Shown here: positions 1 to 6,257 of the stretch, piece by piece
Numbering within the stretch: the stretch's first letter is position 1
Layout of the letters: each line of letters opens with the position of its first letter
Assembly: GCA_022712815.1 (NCBI GenBank)
Contig: JAFLJW010000188.1
Span: 1 to 7,236, forward strand
Direction of reading: 5' to 3'
DNA: 7,236 bases
DNA from: Pseudodesulfovibrio sp.
Lineage (GTDB): Bacteria; Desulfobacterota; Desulfovibrionia; Desulfovibrionales; Desulfovibrionaceae
Position numbers and translations under genes: made by a program
Notes under the pieces: model-generated
Told to the model about the DNA's origin: nothing
The model's input: the letters and a program-made list of their open reading frames with translations, nothing else
Databases searched by the model: none

Positions 1-9
1 CATAAGTAA
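1..9 (+). CDS. possible last codons of an upstream gene, expected qrcA (partial)
   Basis: The first nine bases read CAT AAG TAA in frame 1, which could be the His-Lys-stop end of a gene beginning left of the window. A second TAA at 3-5 would serve in another frame, so the exact end is ambiguous. In known qrc operons the gene before qrcB is qrcA, encoding the multihaem cytochrome c subunit that takes electrons from cytochrome c3. The 13-bp spacing to the qrcB start fits the tight packing of the operon. The identity rests on gene order alone, because almost none of the gene is visible. Confidence 0.3.
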   Translation, partial: HK

Positions 10-22
10 AGGGGTACTGAAA

Positions 23-1975
23 ATGAGCGTAGCACGCAGAGCTTTTATTCAGATGAGTGTGGGCGCCACCGTCGGTATCCTTTTTACACCGACGGTATGG
101 ACCGCTCTTGATGATGTGTCCATCTGGACGCAGAACTGGCCCTGGATTCCCACGTTGAAATACGGGGAACTCAAAGATGTGCCGACTGTGTCCAAGATGT
201 GCGAATCTGGTTGTGCCGTGAAAGTCCGCACTGTTGCGGGTGAAGCTTTCGGCACTGAAGGAAATATGGATAACCCGCTTTCCGGCGGTGGCATCTGTCC
301 CCTGTGCGCCAATGGCGTCCAGGCCAAGAATAGCCCCAACCGGATCAAGGCACCCATGTTGAAAGACGGAACTGAAATCTCCTGGGACGATGCCAAAAAG
401 CTCGTCTCCGAGAAATTGGCTGCTGCCGGCAGCAACGTTGCTGTTATCAGTGGCGACCAGACCGGTACTGTCAACGAGGTTTTCTCCGGGCTGCTCGCCA
501 GCCAGGGCAGCGATGCCTTTTACACCATGCCGAGCGATATGCTGACAGCCGACAAGGCCTGGACGGGCCTGATGGGCGGCTCCGGTCAGATCGGTTACGA
601 CATGGAAAATTCCGATATGGTCCTGCTGGCAGGTGCCGATGCCCTGGATTCCTGGGGACCGACCGTTGCCAACATGAAGGCGTTTGCCAAGAATGAGAAC
701 GGCAAGTTCATCTTTGCCGGTCCCATGCAGACCCGGACCGCTTCTGTTACAGATAAATGGGTGCCCGTCCCGACTGAAGGCATGGCTGCTTTCGTCCTGG
801 GTATTACATATTACGTATTGCAGGCTGGCAAGTCCGTGCCTGCGGCTGATTTTGACCAGTTCAAAGCAATGGTCATGAGCAGCTATACCCCGGCAAAGGT
901 CGAAGCCGCCACCGGCGTCAAGGCCGATGTCATGGCTGAGATCGCCAAGCAGCTCTTATCCGCCAGCAACCCTGTGGTTGTACCCGGCGGTTCGGTTGCC
1001 GCAAACGCCGCAGCGTTCACTTTGAACCTGCTGCTCGGCGGTGGCATGAAAGTACTGCCAGAGTTTGGCAAGGCTATTGAATCCGCCATGACCCGCAGTG
1101 AAATGATGAAGCAGGACATCCTCAAAGGTGTTTCCGCTGATCTGCTGCTGGTTTTTGAGGCCAACCCGTTCTACGCTCTTCCCGAGCAGATCAAGGGTGG
1201 CTTTACAGTGGCTTTCGACTGTGTCAACACCGAGACCACTGCTGCCGCAGACTTGGTGCTGCCCACGCCGCATCCTTACGAGCGGGCTGATGACCTGGCA
1301 ACTCCGTATGGCGTTGCTTCGGCTACCTACTCTCTCGGTGCTCCGGTTTCCAAGCCGACCCTCAATGTCATGAACGCCGCCGATTTCATACTCGGTCTGG
1401 CTGACTTGGGTTTCGAGACTTTCGAGGAAGTCCTTGAGGCCAAAGTCGCAGCCGTTGGCGCAGATACGGATGAGTTGATTGGCGGTGCTGCCTATGTTCT
1501 GGAAGAGTCCGCTGACGTCTCCGGCGTCATTCTGGCTGCCAGCACACTCGGCAGGGCCGCTGTTCCCGTCAAGGGTACCGGTGCTGTCGCCCTGGCTCCC
1601 TACACCATGCTCAACGTCGGAACCGCCAATCAGGCGACCACTCCGAACACCCCTTGCACTATCAGCAATAACCAACTCCTTGGTGACCATTTGGTTGTCA
1701 TGATGGCTTCCGTCACTGCCAAGAAGCTTGGTGTTGATGATGGTTCCAAGGTGAAGCTCTCCGGTGGAACCGGTGAGTGTGAAGCCCTGGTTCAGGTCTT
1801 TGAAGGTGTTCTGCCGGGCGTCGTGGCTGCCCCCCTTGGATTGGGGCACACAGTCGGCGACGAGTTCTCGAAGGGCAAGGGCGATAACGTTTACAAGATC
1901 CTCACGGTGAGCTCCGAAGCTGCCACTGGCGCCTCTACCTGGGCCGGTTCCACTGTGAACGTCGCCAAAATCTAG
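23..1975 (+). CDS. qrcB: QrcB, molybdopterin-oxidoreductase-like subunit of the menaquinone reductase complex Qrc
   Basis: 650-residue periplasmic subunit of Qrc, the complex that moves electrons from reduced type I cytochrome c3 to menaquinone and so connects periplasmic H2 and formate oxidation to sulfate reduction. The N-terminus carries a twin-arginine signal (ARRAFIQ, residues 4-10, then a hydrophobic stretch 11-28), implying Tat export. Iron-sulfur ligands lie at C60, C64, C92 and C95. Next comes a DMSO-reductase-type fold (SWDDAKK near 120; a nucleotide-like segment SDMVLLAGAD near 200; a C-terminal beta-barrel module about 530-640). No Cys, SeCys or Ser metal-ligand motif is recognisable, in keeping with QrcB being a family member without molybdenum. 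The start is supported by AAAGGGG at 8-14, the Tat motif directly after it, and no upstream in-frame start. It is followed by qrcC after 11 bp. Assignment rests on the B-C-D gene order plus family features. A distant alternative is another NrfD-linked oxidoreductase such as Act or Psr, made unlikely by the degenerate cofactor region. Confidence 0.92.
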   Translation: MSVARRAFIQMSVGATVGILFTPTVWTALDDVSIWTQNWPWIPTLKYGELKDVPTVSKMCESGCAVKVRTVAGEAFGTEGNMDNPLSGGGICPLCANGVQAKNSPNRIKAPMLKDGTEISWDDAKKLVSEKLAAAGSNVAVISGDQTGTVNEVFSGLLASQGSDAFYTMPSDMLTADKAWTGLMGGSGQIGYDMENSDMVLLAGADALDSWGPTVANMKAFAKNENGKFIFAGPMQTRTASVTDKWVPVPTEGMAAFVLGITYYVLQAGKSVPAADFDQFKAMVMSSYTPAKVEAATGVKADVMAEIAKQLLSASNPVVVPGGSVAANAAAFTLNLLLGGGMKVLPEFGKAIESAMTRSEMMKQDILKGVSADLLLVFEANPFYALPEQIKGGFTVAFDCVNTETTAAADLVLPTPHPYERADDLATPYGVASATYSLGAPVSKPTLNVMNAADFILGLADLGFETFEEVLEAKVAAVGADTDELIGGAAYVLEESADVSGVILAASTLGRAAVPVKGTGAVALAPYTMLNVGTANQATTPNTPCTISNNQLLGDHLVVMMASVTAKKLGVDDGSKVKLSGGTGECEALVQVFEGVLPGVVAAPLGLGHTVGDEFSKGKGDNVYKILTVSSEAATGASTWAGSTVNVAKI

Positions 1976-1986
1976 GGGTAACCGAC

Positions 1987-2820
1987 ATGCAAACAATAGA
2001 ATTCAAAATTAAGTGGGGCATGGTCATTGATATTGACAAATGCACCGGCTGCGGGGCCTGTATGGTCGGCTGCCAGGTGGAGAACAATATCGCTCCCATG
2101 ACCAAAAAAGACCCTTATAACTATGTTCAGGCTTTGACTTGGGATCGCGACGATGCATCCAACAAGACAAAAACCCTGACCTGTTTGAGCGTTTACGAAC
2201 TGACAAACGGGAAGGCCTTTCCCGATCATGAAACGGCATACCTGCCCAGACCCTGCATGCAATGTGGTCATCCCGCCTGCGTGCCTGTCTGCCCGGTTGT
2301 CGCCACTGAAAAAACCGAAGAGGGCGGCATCGTCTCTCAGATCTATCCCCGTTGTATCGGTTGTAGATACTGCATGGCTGCCTGTCCCTACCACGCTCGT
2401 TACTTCAACTGGTGGGACCCGATCTGGCCGGAAGGTATGGACAAGGGCCTCAGCCCTGCTACCTCCGTACGTCCCCGTGGTGTTGTCGAGAAGTGTAACT
2501 TCTGCCACAGCCGCTACCTGGATGCCAAAAATGAGGCACGCCAGAATGGTGACGATCCGATGAATCTGGCTGACGGCGCGTATACCACCGCCTGTGCCGA
2601 TATCTGTCCCACCAAGGCCATCACCTTCGGCGATTTGAACAATCCAGAACACAAGGTGTATGAACTTGCCAGGAGTAAGAACTCTTACCGTCTGCTCGAG
2701 AAGCTCGGCTTGGCTCCCCAAGTCTACTACATGAGCAAACGCGAATGGGTTCGCAAGCTGGGCGACAACTACAACGCTGACGGCGGCGGCCATGGTGCCC
2801 CGTCTAACTCCCACGGTTAG
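1987..2820 (+). CDS. qrcC: QrcC, four-cluster ferredoxin-like electron-transfer subunit of Qrc
   Basis: 277-residue iron-sulfur protein of the DmsB/PsrB/NrfC type that wires QrcB and QrcA to the membrane subunit. Sixteen cysteines form four cluster motifs: C19-x2-C22-x2-C25-x3-C29, C90-x2-C93-x4-C98-x3-C102, C123-x2-C126-x2-C129-x3-C133, and C170-x2-C173 with C203-x3-C207. Purified Qrc is reported to hold one [3Fe-4S] and several [4Fe-4S] clusters; which motif would house the 3Fe cluster cannot be told from this sequence. There is no signal peptide, so it is presumably co-exported with Tat-targeted QrcB. The C-terminus (about 262-277) is a Gly/His/Ser-rich tail. Start ATG is preceded by AGGGG at 1974-1978. 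The stop codon is part of the Shine-Dalgarno sequence of qrcD, suggesting close translational linkage. Confidence 0.92.
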   Translation: MQTIEFKIKWGMVIDIDKCTGCGACMVGCQVENNIAPMTKKDPYNYVQALTWDRDDASNKTKTLTCLSVYELTNGKAFPDHETAYLPRPCMQCGHPACVPVCPVVATEKTEEGGIVSQIYPRCIGCRYCMAACPYHARYFNWWDPIWPEGMDKGLSPATSVRPRGVVEKCNFCHSRYLDAKNEARQNGDDPMNLADGAYTTACADICPTKAITFGDLNNPEHKVYELARSKNSYRLLEKLGLAPQVYYMSKREWVRKLGDNYNADGGGHGAPSNSHG

Positions 2821-2831
2821 GAGGCTGTACA

Positions 2832-4073
2832 ATGGATAGCAAACTCTTCCCGGAAGGGACTCAGCGGTGTTCGTTTGGCCAGTTCCTTATCTGGATGGCT
2901 TTCCTTTTCGTCATCTTCGTTTGGGGCGTCTATGGCGCAACACTCGTTCTGTATAATGGAATCGGTACTACCGGACTTGATAACATCTTCGGTTTCGGTG
3001 CCTGGATTACCTTTGACCTTGCTGTGATCGCTCTCGGAGCCGGTGCATTCTTCACCGGTCTGCTGAAGTATATCCTCAAGATCAAACAGCTCGAAAAAAT
3101 AATTAACCTGACGGTCATCGTCGGTTTCTGCTGCTATGCAGGTGCCATGCTGATCCTGGTCCTTGATGTTGGTCAGCCGACCCGTGCATGGTTCGGTTAC
3201 TGGCATCCCAACGTCCACTCCATGCTGACAGAAGTTATCTTCTGCATCACCTGTTACCTCATTGTCCTGATCATCGAGTTCGTACCGCTGATCCTTGAGC
3301 AGAAACAGTTGAACAAGATTCCCTTCATTCACGCATTGGCTCACAACATGCACATCAACATGGCCCTGTTCGCAGGTATCGGCGCTTTCCTGTCGACCTT
3401 CCATCAGGGTTCTCTGGGTGGCATGTACGGTGTCCTGATTGGTCGTCCTTTCGCTTTCCGCGAAGGCTTCTTCATCTGGCCCTGGACGTTCTTCCTGTTC
3501 ATCCTCTCCGCTGTCGGTTCCGGCCCGGTCTTCACCGTCCTGGTCGCCACCCTCATGGAGAAGATCACCGGCAAGAAGCTGGTTGACTTCAAAACCAAGT
3601 CCTTGATGGGCAAGATCGCAGGCTCCATGCTCTGCATCTACATGTTCTTCAAGATCCTTGACACATGGGCATGGGCCAATGGTTATCTGCCGTCTGTCGG
3701 TTTGACCTTTGACCAAATGTTCCATGGCTTCATCTACGGCAAATGGCTGATGTTCTCCGAGATCATCCTGTGCGGTCTTGTCCCGGCTATCATGCTGGTG
3801 ACTCCGTCCATTCGCAATCGTCCGGGCCTGCTGTACACGGCAGCCATCCTCGATTGCATCGGTGTCTCCCTGAATCGCTATATCTTTACGGTTCAGACCA
3901 TCGCCTTCCCTGTCCTGCCGTTCGAGAGCTGGCAGTTGTACTACCCGAACTGGGTCGAGTACGCCACGTCTCTCATGATCATTGCCTTTGGCTTCATCGT
4001 CATCAGTTTGTCTTACCGTTACCTGCCGGTCTTCCCGCTGGAAACAAAGCTGAACTACCAGTCCGGTGACTAG
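2832..4073 (+). CDS. qrcD: QrcD, NrfD/PsrC-family integral membrane quinone-interacting subunit of Qrc
   Basis: 413-residue polytopic membrane protein with about ten predicted helices (roughly 17-41, 56-78, 92-112, 131-153, 170-190, 216-240, 258-280, 300-325, 333-356, 375-395). It anchors Qrc in the cytoplasmic membrane and provides the menaquinone site. Family-like features are the LDVGQPTRAW segment (111-120) after helix 3 and the loop STFHQGSLGGMYG (188-200) with His191. In NrfD proteins acidic and His residues around such positions are implicated in proton and quinone handling; that these particular residues act so here is inference. Published work describes Qrc as energy-conserving, with protons and electrons taken from opposite sides of the membrane. 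The start is well fixed by TAGGAGG at 2818-2824, seven bases upstream, which includes the qrcC stop. It is the last qrc gene and is followed by two hairpins. Confidence 0.92.
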   Translation: MDSKLFPEGTQRCSFGQFLIWMAFLFVIFVWGVYGATLVLYNGIGTTGLDNIFGFGAWITFDLAVIALGAGAFFTGLLKYILKIKQLEKIINLTVIVGFCCYAGAMLILVLDVGQPTRAWFGYWHPNVHSMLTEVIFCITCYLIVLIIEFVPLILEQKQLNKIPFIHALAHNMHINMALFAGIGAFLSTFHQGSLGGMYGVLIGRPFAFREGFFIWPWTFFLFILSAVGSGPVFTVLVATLMEKITGKKLVDFKTKSLMGKIAGSMLCIYMFFKILDTWAWANGYLPSVGLTFDQMFHGFIYGKWLMFSEIILCGLVPAIMLVTPSIRNRPGLLYTAAILDCIGVSLNRYIFTVQTIAFPVLPFESWQLYYPNWVEYATSLMIIAFGFIVISLSYRYLPVFPLETKLNYQSGD

Positions 4074-4095
4074 CCGATAACATCTGATCAATCCC

Positions 4096-4122
4096 AAGGC
4101 CCACTCGTGAGAGTGGGCCTTT
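4096..4122 (+). terminator. first intrinsic terminator-like hairpin after qrcD
   Basis: Perfect 11-bp stem, AAGGCCCACTC (4096-4106) pairing with GAGTGGGCCTT (4111-4121), closed by the tetraloop GTGA. It begins 22 bp after the qrcD stop. The downstream T run is short (TTT at 4120-4122, partly inside the stem), so termination here alone may be incomplete; a second hairpin follows within 12 bp. Confidence 0.75.
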
Positions 4123-4133
4123 AGACTGTTTAC

Positions 4134-4163
4134 AAGCCCCATTTTTTTTAAAAATGGGGCTTT
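4134..4163 (+). terminator. second hairpin of a tandem terminator after qrcD
   Basis: Perfect 13-bp stem, AAGCCCCATTTTT (4134-4146) pairing with AAAAATGGGGCTT (4150-4162), with a TTT loop, followed by T and then C. The GC-rich base and A/T-rich top are nearly symmetric, so it could also act on transcripts arriving from the right, although no minus-strand gene is seen there. With the preceding hairpin it should insulate the qrc operon from the gene at 4378. Confidence 0.65.
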
Positions 4164-4197
4164 CTCATGCTTAGATTTCTTGTCACGCCGCCAAAAG

Positions 4198-4226
4198 TTG
4201 GCTTTCATTGTAACATTAAACATAGT
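4198..4226 (+). promoter_or_regulatory. weak sigma-70-type promoter candidate
   Basis: TTGGCT (4198-4203) and CATAGT (4221-4226) are separated by 17 bp, each matching four of six consensus positions. It lies after the tandem hairpins and would give a leader of about 145 nt before the GTG start at 4378. A second possible -35 (TTGACT, 4299-4304) lacks a matching -10. This is a pattern match only. Confidence 0.25.
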
Positions 4227-4317
4227 CTTTTGCGGTTACCATCTCCCATATTGTCGGTGCACATCGGCTGACCTGCAGTCCAAAAAAATGTTCGGGAATT
4301 GACTCATGCGCTTTTCA

Positions 4318-4332
4318 GTGATTGAGTATCAC
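4318..4332. promoter_or_regulatory. short perfect dyad, possible operator
   Basis: GTGAT (4318-4322) and ATCAC (4328-4332) form a perfect inverted repeat with five intervening bases, 45 bp before the GTG start of the 94-residue ORF. The half-sites resemble CRP/FNR-type GTGA/TCAC halves, but the spacing is one base longer than the usual GTGA-N6-TCAC. A chance repeat of this size in 300 bp is quite possible. Confidence 0.25.
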
Positions 4333-4377
4333 CTGCATATGTTAAATTGTTCAATCGAACTGTATAGGAGTTAATTC

Positions 4378-4662
4378 GTGTCTGATTATACGATTCAAGA
4401 AATTGAGGGCGAACTGGTGCAACTCATCGAATCCGGGCTGCCCGATCACCCTGCAGCCGATGTGAACGCGGCCTTGCAGGTCGCTAACCTTTTGGAGGAC
4501 AAAGGATACGCCTTTGCCATGAAAGACCTCTGTCCAAAAAGTATGTACGACTCCATGTGGCGAGCTGTATTTTCCAAGGACGGAGACGATTTTTCGTCCG
4601 AAAATTCCGAGTCGGCAGTCGCTGTCTGCGCCGCTGCCATCGCTGCACTCAAAGGTGTTTGA
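4378..4662 (+). CDS. acidic 94-residue protein of unknown function, upstream of the sigma-54 activator
   Basis: I do not recognise this protein. It is strongly acidic (16 Asp/Glu against 6 Lys/Arg), without signal peptide or membrane segment, and looks mostly helical: an amphipathic N-terminal stretch (5-19), a helix around 29-42, and an Ala-rich C-terminal helix (79-92). Two cysteines (C52 in KDLCPKSMYD, and C84) are visible but form no metal motif. The GTG start is supported by TAGGAG (4365-4370) seven bases upstream; the in-frame ATG further upstream at 4339 runs into the TAA at 4372. The stop is 45 bp before the activator gene, same strand, so the two are probably co-transcribed. A role as a partner or modulator of the activator is possible but only inferred from position. 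Confidence 0.8.
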   Translation: MSDYTIQEIEGELVQLIESGLPDHPAADVNAALQVANLLEDKGYAFAMKDLCPKSMYDSMWRAVFSKDGDDFSSENSESAVAVCAAAIAALKGV

Positions 4663-4707
4663 GTTCATGGAAGCCGTCTTCAAGTAGCGTAATTCTAAGG
4701 AGCTGCC

Positions 4708-6102
4708 ATGCCCTGTGACGAACCCTCATTCGCGCAATACCAAACGATTCTGGAAAGCATTTCAGATGGCGTGTTTACTGTGGACCAACAGTGGCACATC
4801 ACTTCGTTTAACCGGGCTGCCGAGGAGATAACGGGTATTCCTCGCCAAGAGGCACTGGGCAAAAGGTGCTCCGAGGTGTTTCGCTCCACCATGTGCAATG
4901 ATCAATGCTGCCTGCGGGAAACCCAACGCACTGGTAAGCCACTGGTCGGGCGTATCGGATACATCATCGACGCCGATGGAAACCGCATCCCCATCAGTTT
5001 GTCCACTGCGGTCCTGCGCGATTCAAGTGGCGTTGTCATTGGCGGGGCCGAGACTTTTCGTGACCTGAGCGAAGTGGAAGCCTTGCGCAACGAATTGGAA
5101 GGGGGAGGGCGCATGGGTGATCTGGTCAGTCGCAGCCCTCTTATGCAACGCGTGTTCGCCTCCCTAAAACCGATAGCAGCCAGCTTTAGCACCGTGCTTC
5201 TTCTCGGAGAGACTGGTACGGGGAAGGAACTCATCGCCCGTACCATCCACGAACAGAGTCCGCGCAGAAAAGGCCCATTCATAGCTCTCAATTGCGGTGC
5301 CTTGCCCGAAACGTTGTTTGAGTCGGAACTCTTTGGCTACAAGGCCGGGGCTTTCACAGGTGCCAACAAGGACAAACCCGGCCGTTTTACCCTGGCTGCG
5401 GGTGGAGTTCTTTTTCTTGACGAAATAGGCACCATTAGTCCGGCCATGCAAGTCCGCCTGCTGCGGGTCCTGCAGGAACAGACGTTCGACCCGCTGGGTA
5501 GCGTTTTCTCTGAAAAATCAGATGTCCGCATCATTGTCGCCACCAACAGTAACCTGTTTGAACTGGTTCAGGCCGGGGATTTTCGAGAGGATCTGTACTA
5601 CCGGATCAATGTGGCCCGCGTGGAACTGCCGCCTCTGCGTAAACGTAAAGAGGACATTCCCCTTCTGTGCATGAATTTCATTGATCATTTCAATGTGTTG
5701 CAAGGAAAACAAGTTGAAGGTCTCAATTTTGAGACTCTTTCCTTGCTGATGCTTCATTCATGGCCCGGTAATGTCCGGGAATTGCGCAATGTGATTGAGC
5801 GTGCCTTTATTGTTTGCGATACCGGATTGATAGAACCTGGTCACCTGCCCGAGGATTTTCTGGCCTTGGCGGCCCGGGCTTCTACCGCCCATCACGTGGG
5901 TCTGGGTAAATCCTTAAAAATGCTGGAATCACAGATGATTATCGATGCCCTACATCGCAATAATGGCAACCGTCTTGCTACTGCAAAGAAACTTGGTATC
6001 CATAAAAGCACCCTGTTTCGTAAAATTCGGGAGCTGGGTATTCACCCTCCCCATCGTGACGGCAGATCCCAGCTACAGAAATCTGGCACAGAGTCGCAAT
6101 AA
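4708..6102 (+). CDS. PAS-domain sigma-54-dependent transcriptional activator (bacterial enhancer-binding protein)
   Basis: 464-residue activator that would bind upstream sites and use ATP hydrolysis to open sigma-54 RNA polymerase promoters. Order of parts: PAS sensor (about 8-120), AAA+ module (about 138-385), Fis-type helix-turn-helix (about 404-445). AAA+ motifs are complete: Walker A GETGTGKE (167-174), the sigma-54-contacting GAFTGA loop (214-219), Walker B LFLDEI (235-240), ATN sensor I (278-280), FREDLYYRINV (292-302) and WPGNVREL (352-359). There is no receiver domain, so it is not a classical response regulator. The PAS has cysteines at C54, C63, C67 and C68, suggesting Fe-S, haem or thiol redox sensing. 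Start is set by TAAGGAG (4696-4702). A sigma-54 promoter lies immediately downstream, ahead of a NifX-like gene, the obvious candidate target. The layout resembles the Desulfovibrio orp loci, where a cognate sigma-54 regulator controls neighbouring NifX/ATPase genes; orthology to that regulator is not shown. Confidence 0.93.
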   Translation: MPCDEPSFAQYQTILESISDGVFTVDQQWHITSFNRAAEEITGIPRQEALGKRCSEVFRSTMCNDQCCLRETQRTGKPLVGRIGYIIDADGNRIPISLSTAVLRDSSGVVIGGAETFRDLSEVEALRNELEGGGRMGDLVSRSPLMQRVFASLKPIAASFSTVLLLGETGTGKELIARTIHEQSPRRKGPFIALNCGALPETLFESELFGYKAGAFTGANKDKPGRFTLAAGGVLFLDEIGTISPAMQVRLLRVLQEQTFDPLGSVFSEKSDVRIIVATNSNLFELVQAGDFREDLYYRINVARVELPPLRKRKEDIPLLCMNFIDHFNVLQGKQVEGLNFETLSLLMLHSWPGNVRELRNVIERAFIVCDTGLIEPGHLPEDFLALAARASTAHHVGLGKSLKMLESQMIIDALHRNNGNRLATAKKLGIHKSTLFRKIRELGIHPPHRDGRSQLQKSGTESQ

Positions 6103-6135
6103 CGAGATTGTATATCTTTACAGTGTTGCATGCTT

Positions 6136-6148
6136 GCGACCCTGTCGC
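6136..6148. promoter_or_regulatory. candidate upstream activator site (dyad)
   Basis: GCGAC (6136-6140) and GTCGC (6144-6148) form a perfect inverted repeat around CCT. It lies about 93-105 bp before the predicted start of transcription at 6241, a usual distance for enhancer sites bound by Fis-type sigma-54 activators. Just upstream, TTGC occurs twice eight bases apart (6126-6129 and 6134-6137). Binding is inferred from position only. Confidence 0.3.
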
Positions 6149-6189
6149 TGTTCCCATATTTTGAAAAGTTTCCTAACCATTTTTATTAA

Positions 6190-6207
6190 TTGATATAATT
6201 AAATCAA
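6190..6207. promoter_or_regulatory. A/T-rich inverted repeat abutting the sigma-54 promoter
   Basis: TTGAT (6190-6194) and ATCAA (6203-6207) are inverted repeats separated by ATAATTAA. The repeat ends seven bases before the -24 element, inside the most A/T-rich stretch of the window. It may be a binding site or a bend/IHF-like region that helps looping between activator and polymerase. The half-sites look like FNR boxes but the eight-base spacing does not fit FNR. Confidence 0.3.
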
Positions 6208-6214
6208 CCTTGCG

Positions 6215-6230
6215 TGGCATGATTCGTGCT
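6215..6230 (+). promoter_or_regulatory. sigma-54 (-24/-12) promoter for the NifX-like operon
   Basis: TGGCATGATTCGTGCT matches the sigma-54 consensus TGGCAC-N5-TTGCW, with GG (6216-6217) and GC (6228-6229) separated by exactly ten bases; deviations are T for C at the end of the -24 block and G for the first T of the -12 block. Transcription would start near 6241, one base before the GAGGAG Shine-Dalgarno at 6242-6247. The site sits directly between a sigma-54 activator gene and its likely target, which strengthens the call. Confidence 0.72.
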
Positions 6231-6257
6231 TTAATCGGACTGAGGAGCATGACATCC

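Larger units (their letters stand above)
4074..4377. other. 304-bp gene-free region between qrcD and the 94-residue ORF
   Basis: Holds the two hairpins at 4096-4163 and then about 200 bp with no convincing ORF, tRNA or repeat. Scanning for the sigma-54 pattern (GG, ten bases, GC) found no acceptable match, so the downstream genes are probably read from a sigma-70-type promoter. Two weak signals, listed separately, are a -35/-10 pair near 4198-4226 and a dyad at 4318-4332. Confidence 0.8.

Noticed and set aside
956..2832. Minus-strand open frames opposite qrcB and qrcC (about 346 and 286 codons)
   Set aside because: No recognisable domains; they are shadows of well-supported plus-strand genes with consistent codon use.
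2817..4223. Long minus-strand open frame (468 codons) opposite qrcD and the terminators
   Set aside because: Its translation is packed with Asp, Glu, Gln and His, as expected for the complement of a membrane protein gene, and it runs across both terminator hairpins. The plus strand has a clear QrcD.
4318..4332. Confident FNR/HcpR-type operator
   Set aside because: Half-sites are suggestive but the spacing is one base too long and the flanks do not extend the palindrome; retained only as a weak dyad.
6084..6098. TGGCACAGAGTCGCA as a sigma-54 promoter
   Set aside because: The GG-to-GC spacing is nine bases rather than ten, and it lies in the end of the activator coding region. The element at 6215-6230 has the correct spacing.
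6210..6257. Upstream starts (TTG 6210, ATG 6219, ATG 6249) for the NifX-like gene
   Set aside because: The first two precede the predicted sigma-54 start site, and ATG 6249 is one base after the Shine-Dalgarno. ATG 6258 has good spacing and begins just before the conserved domain.
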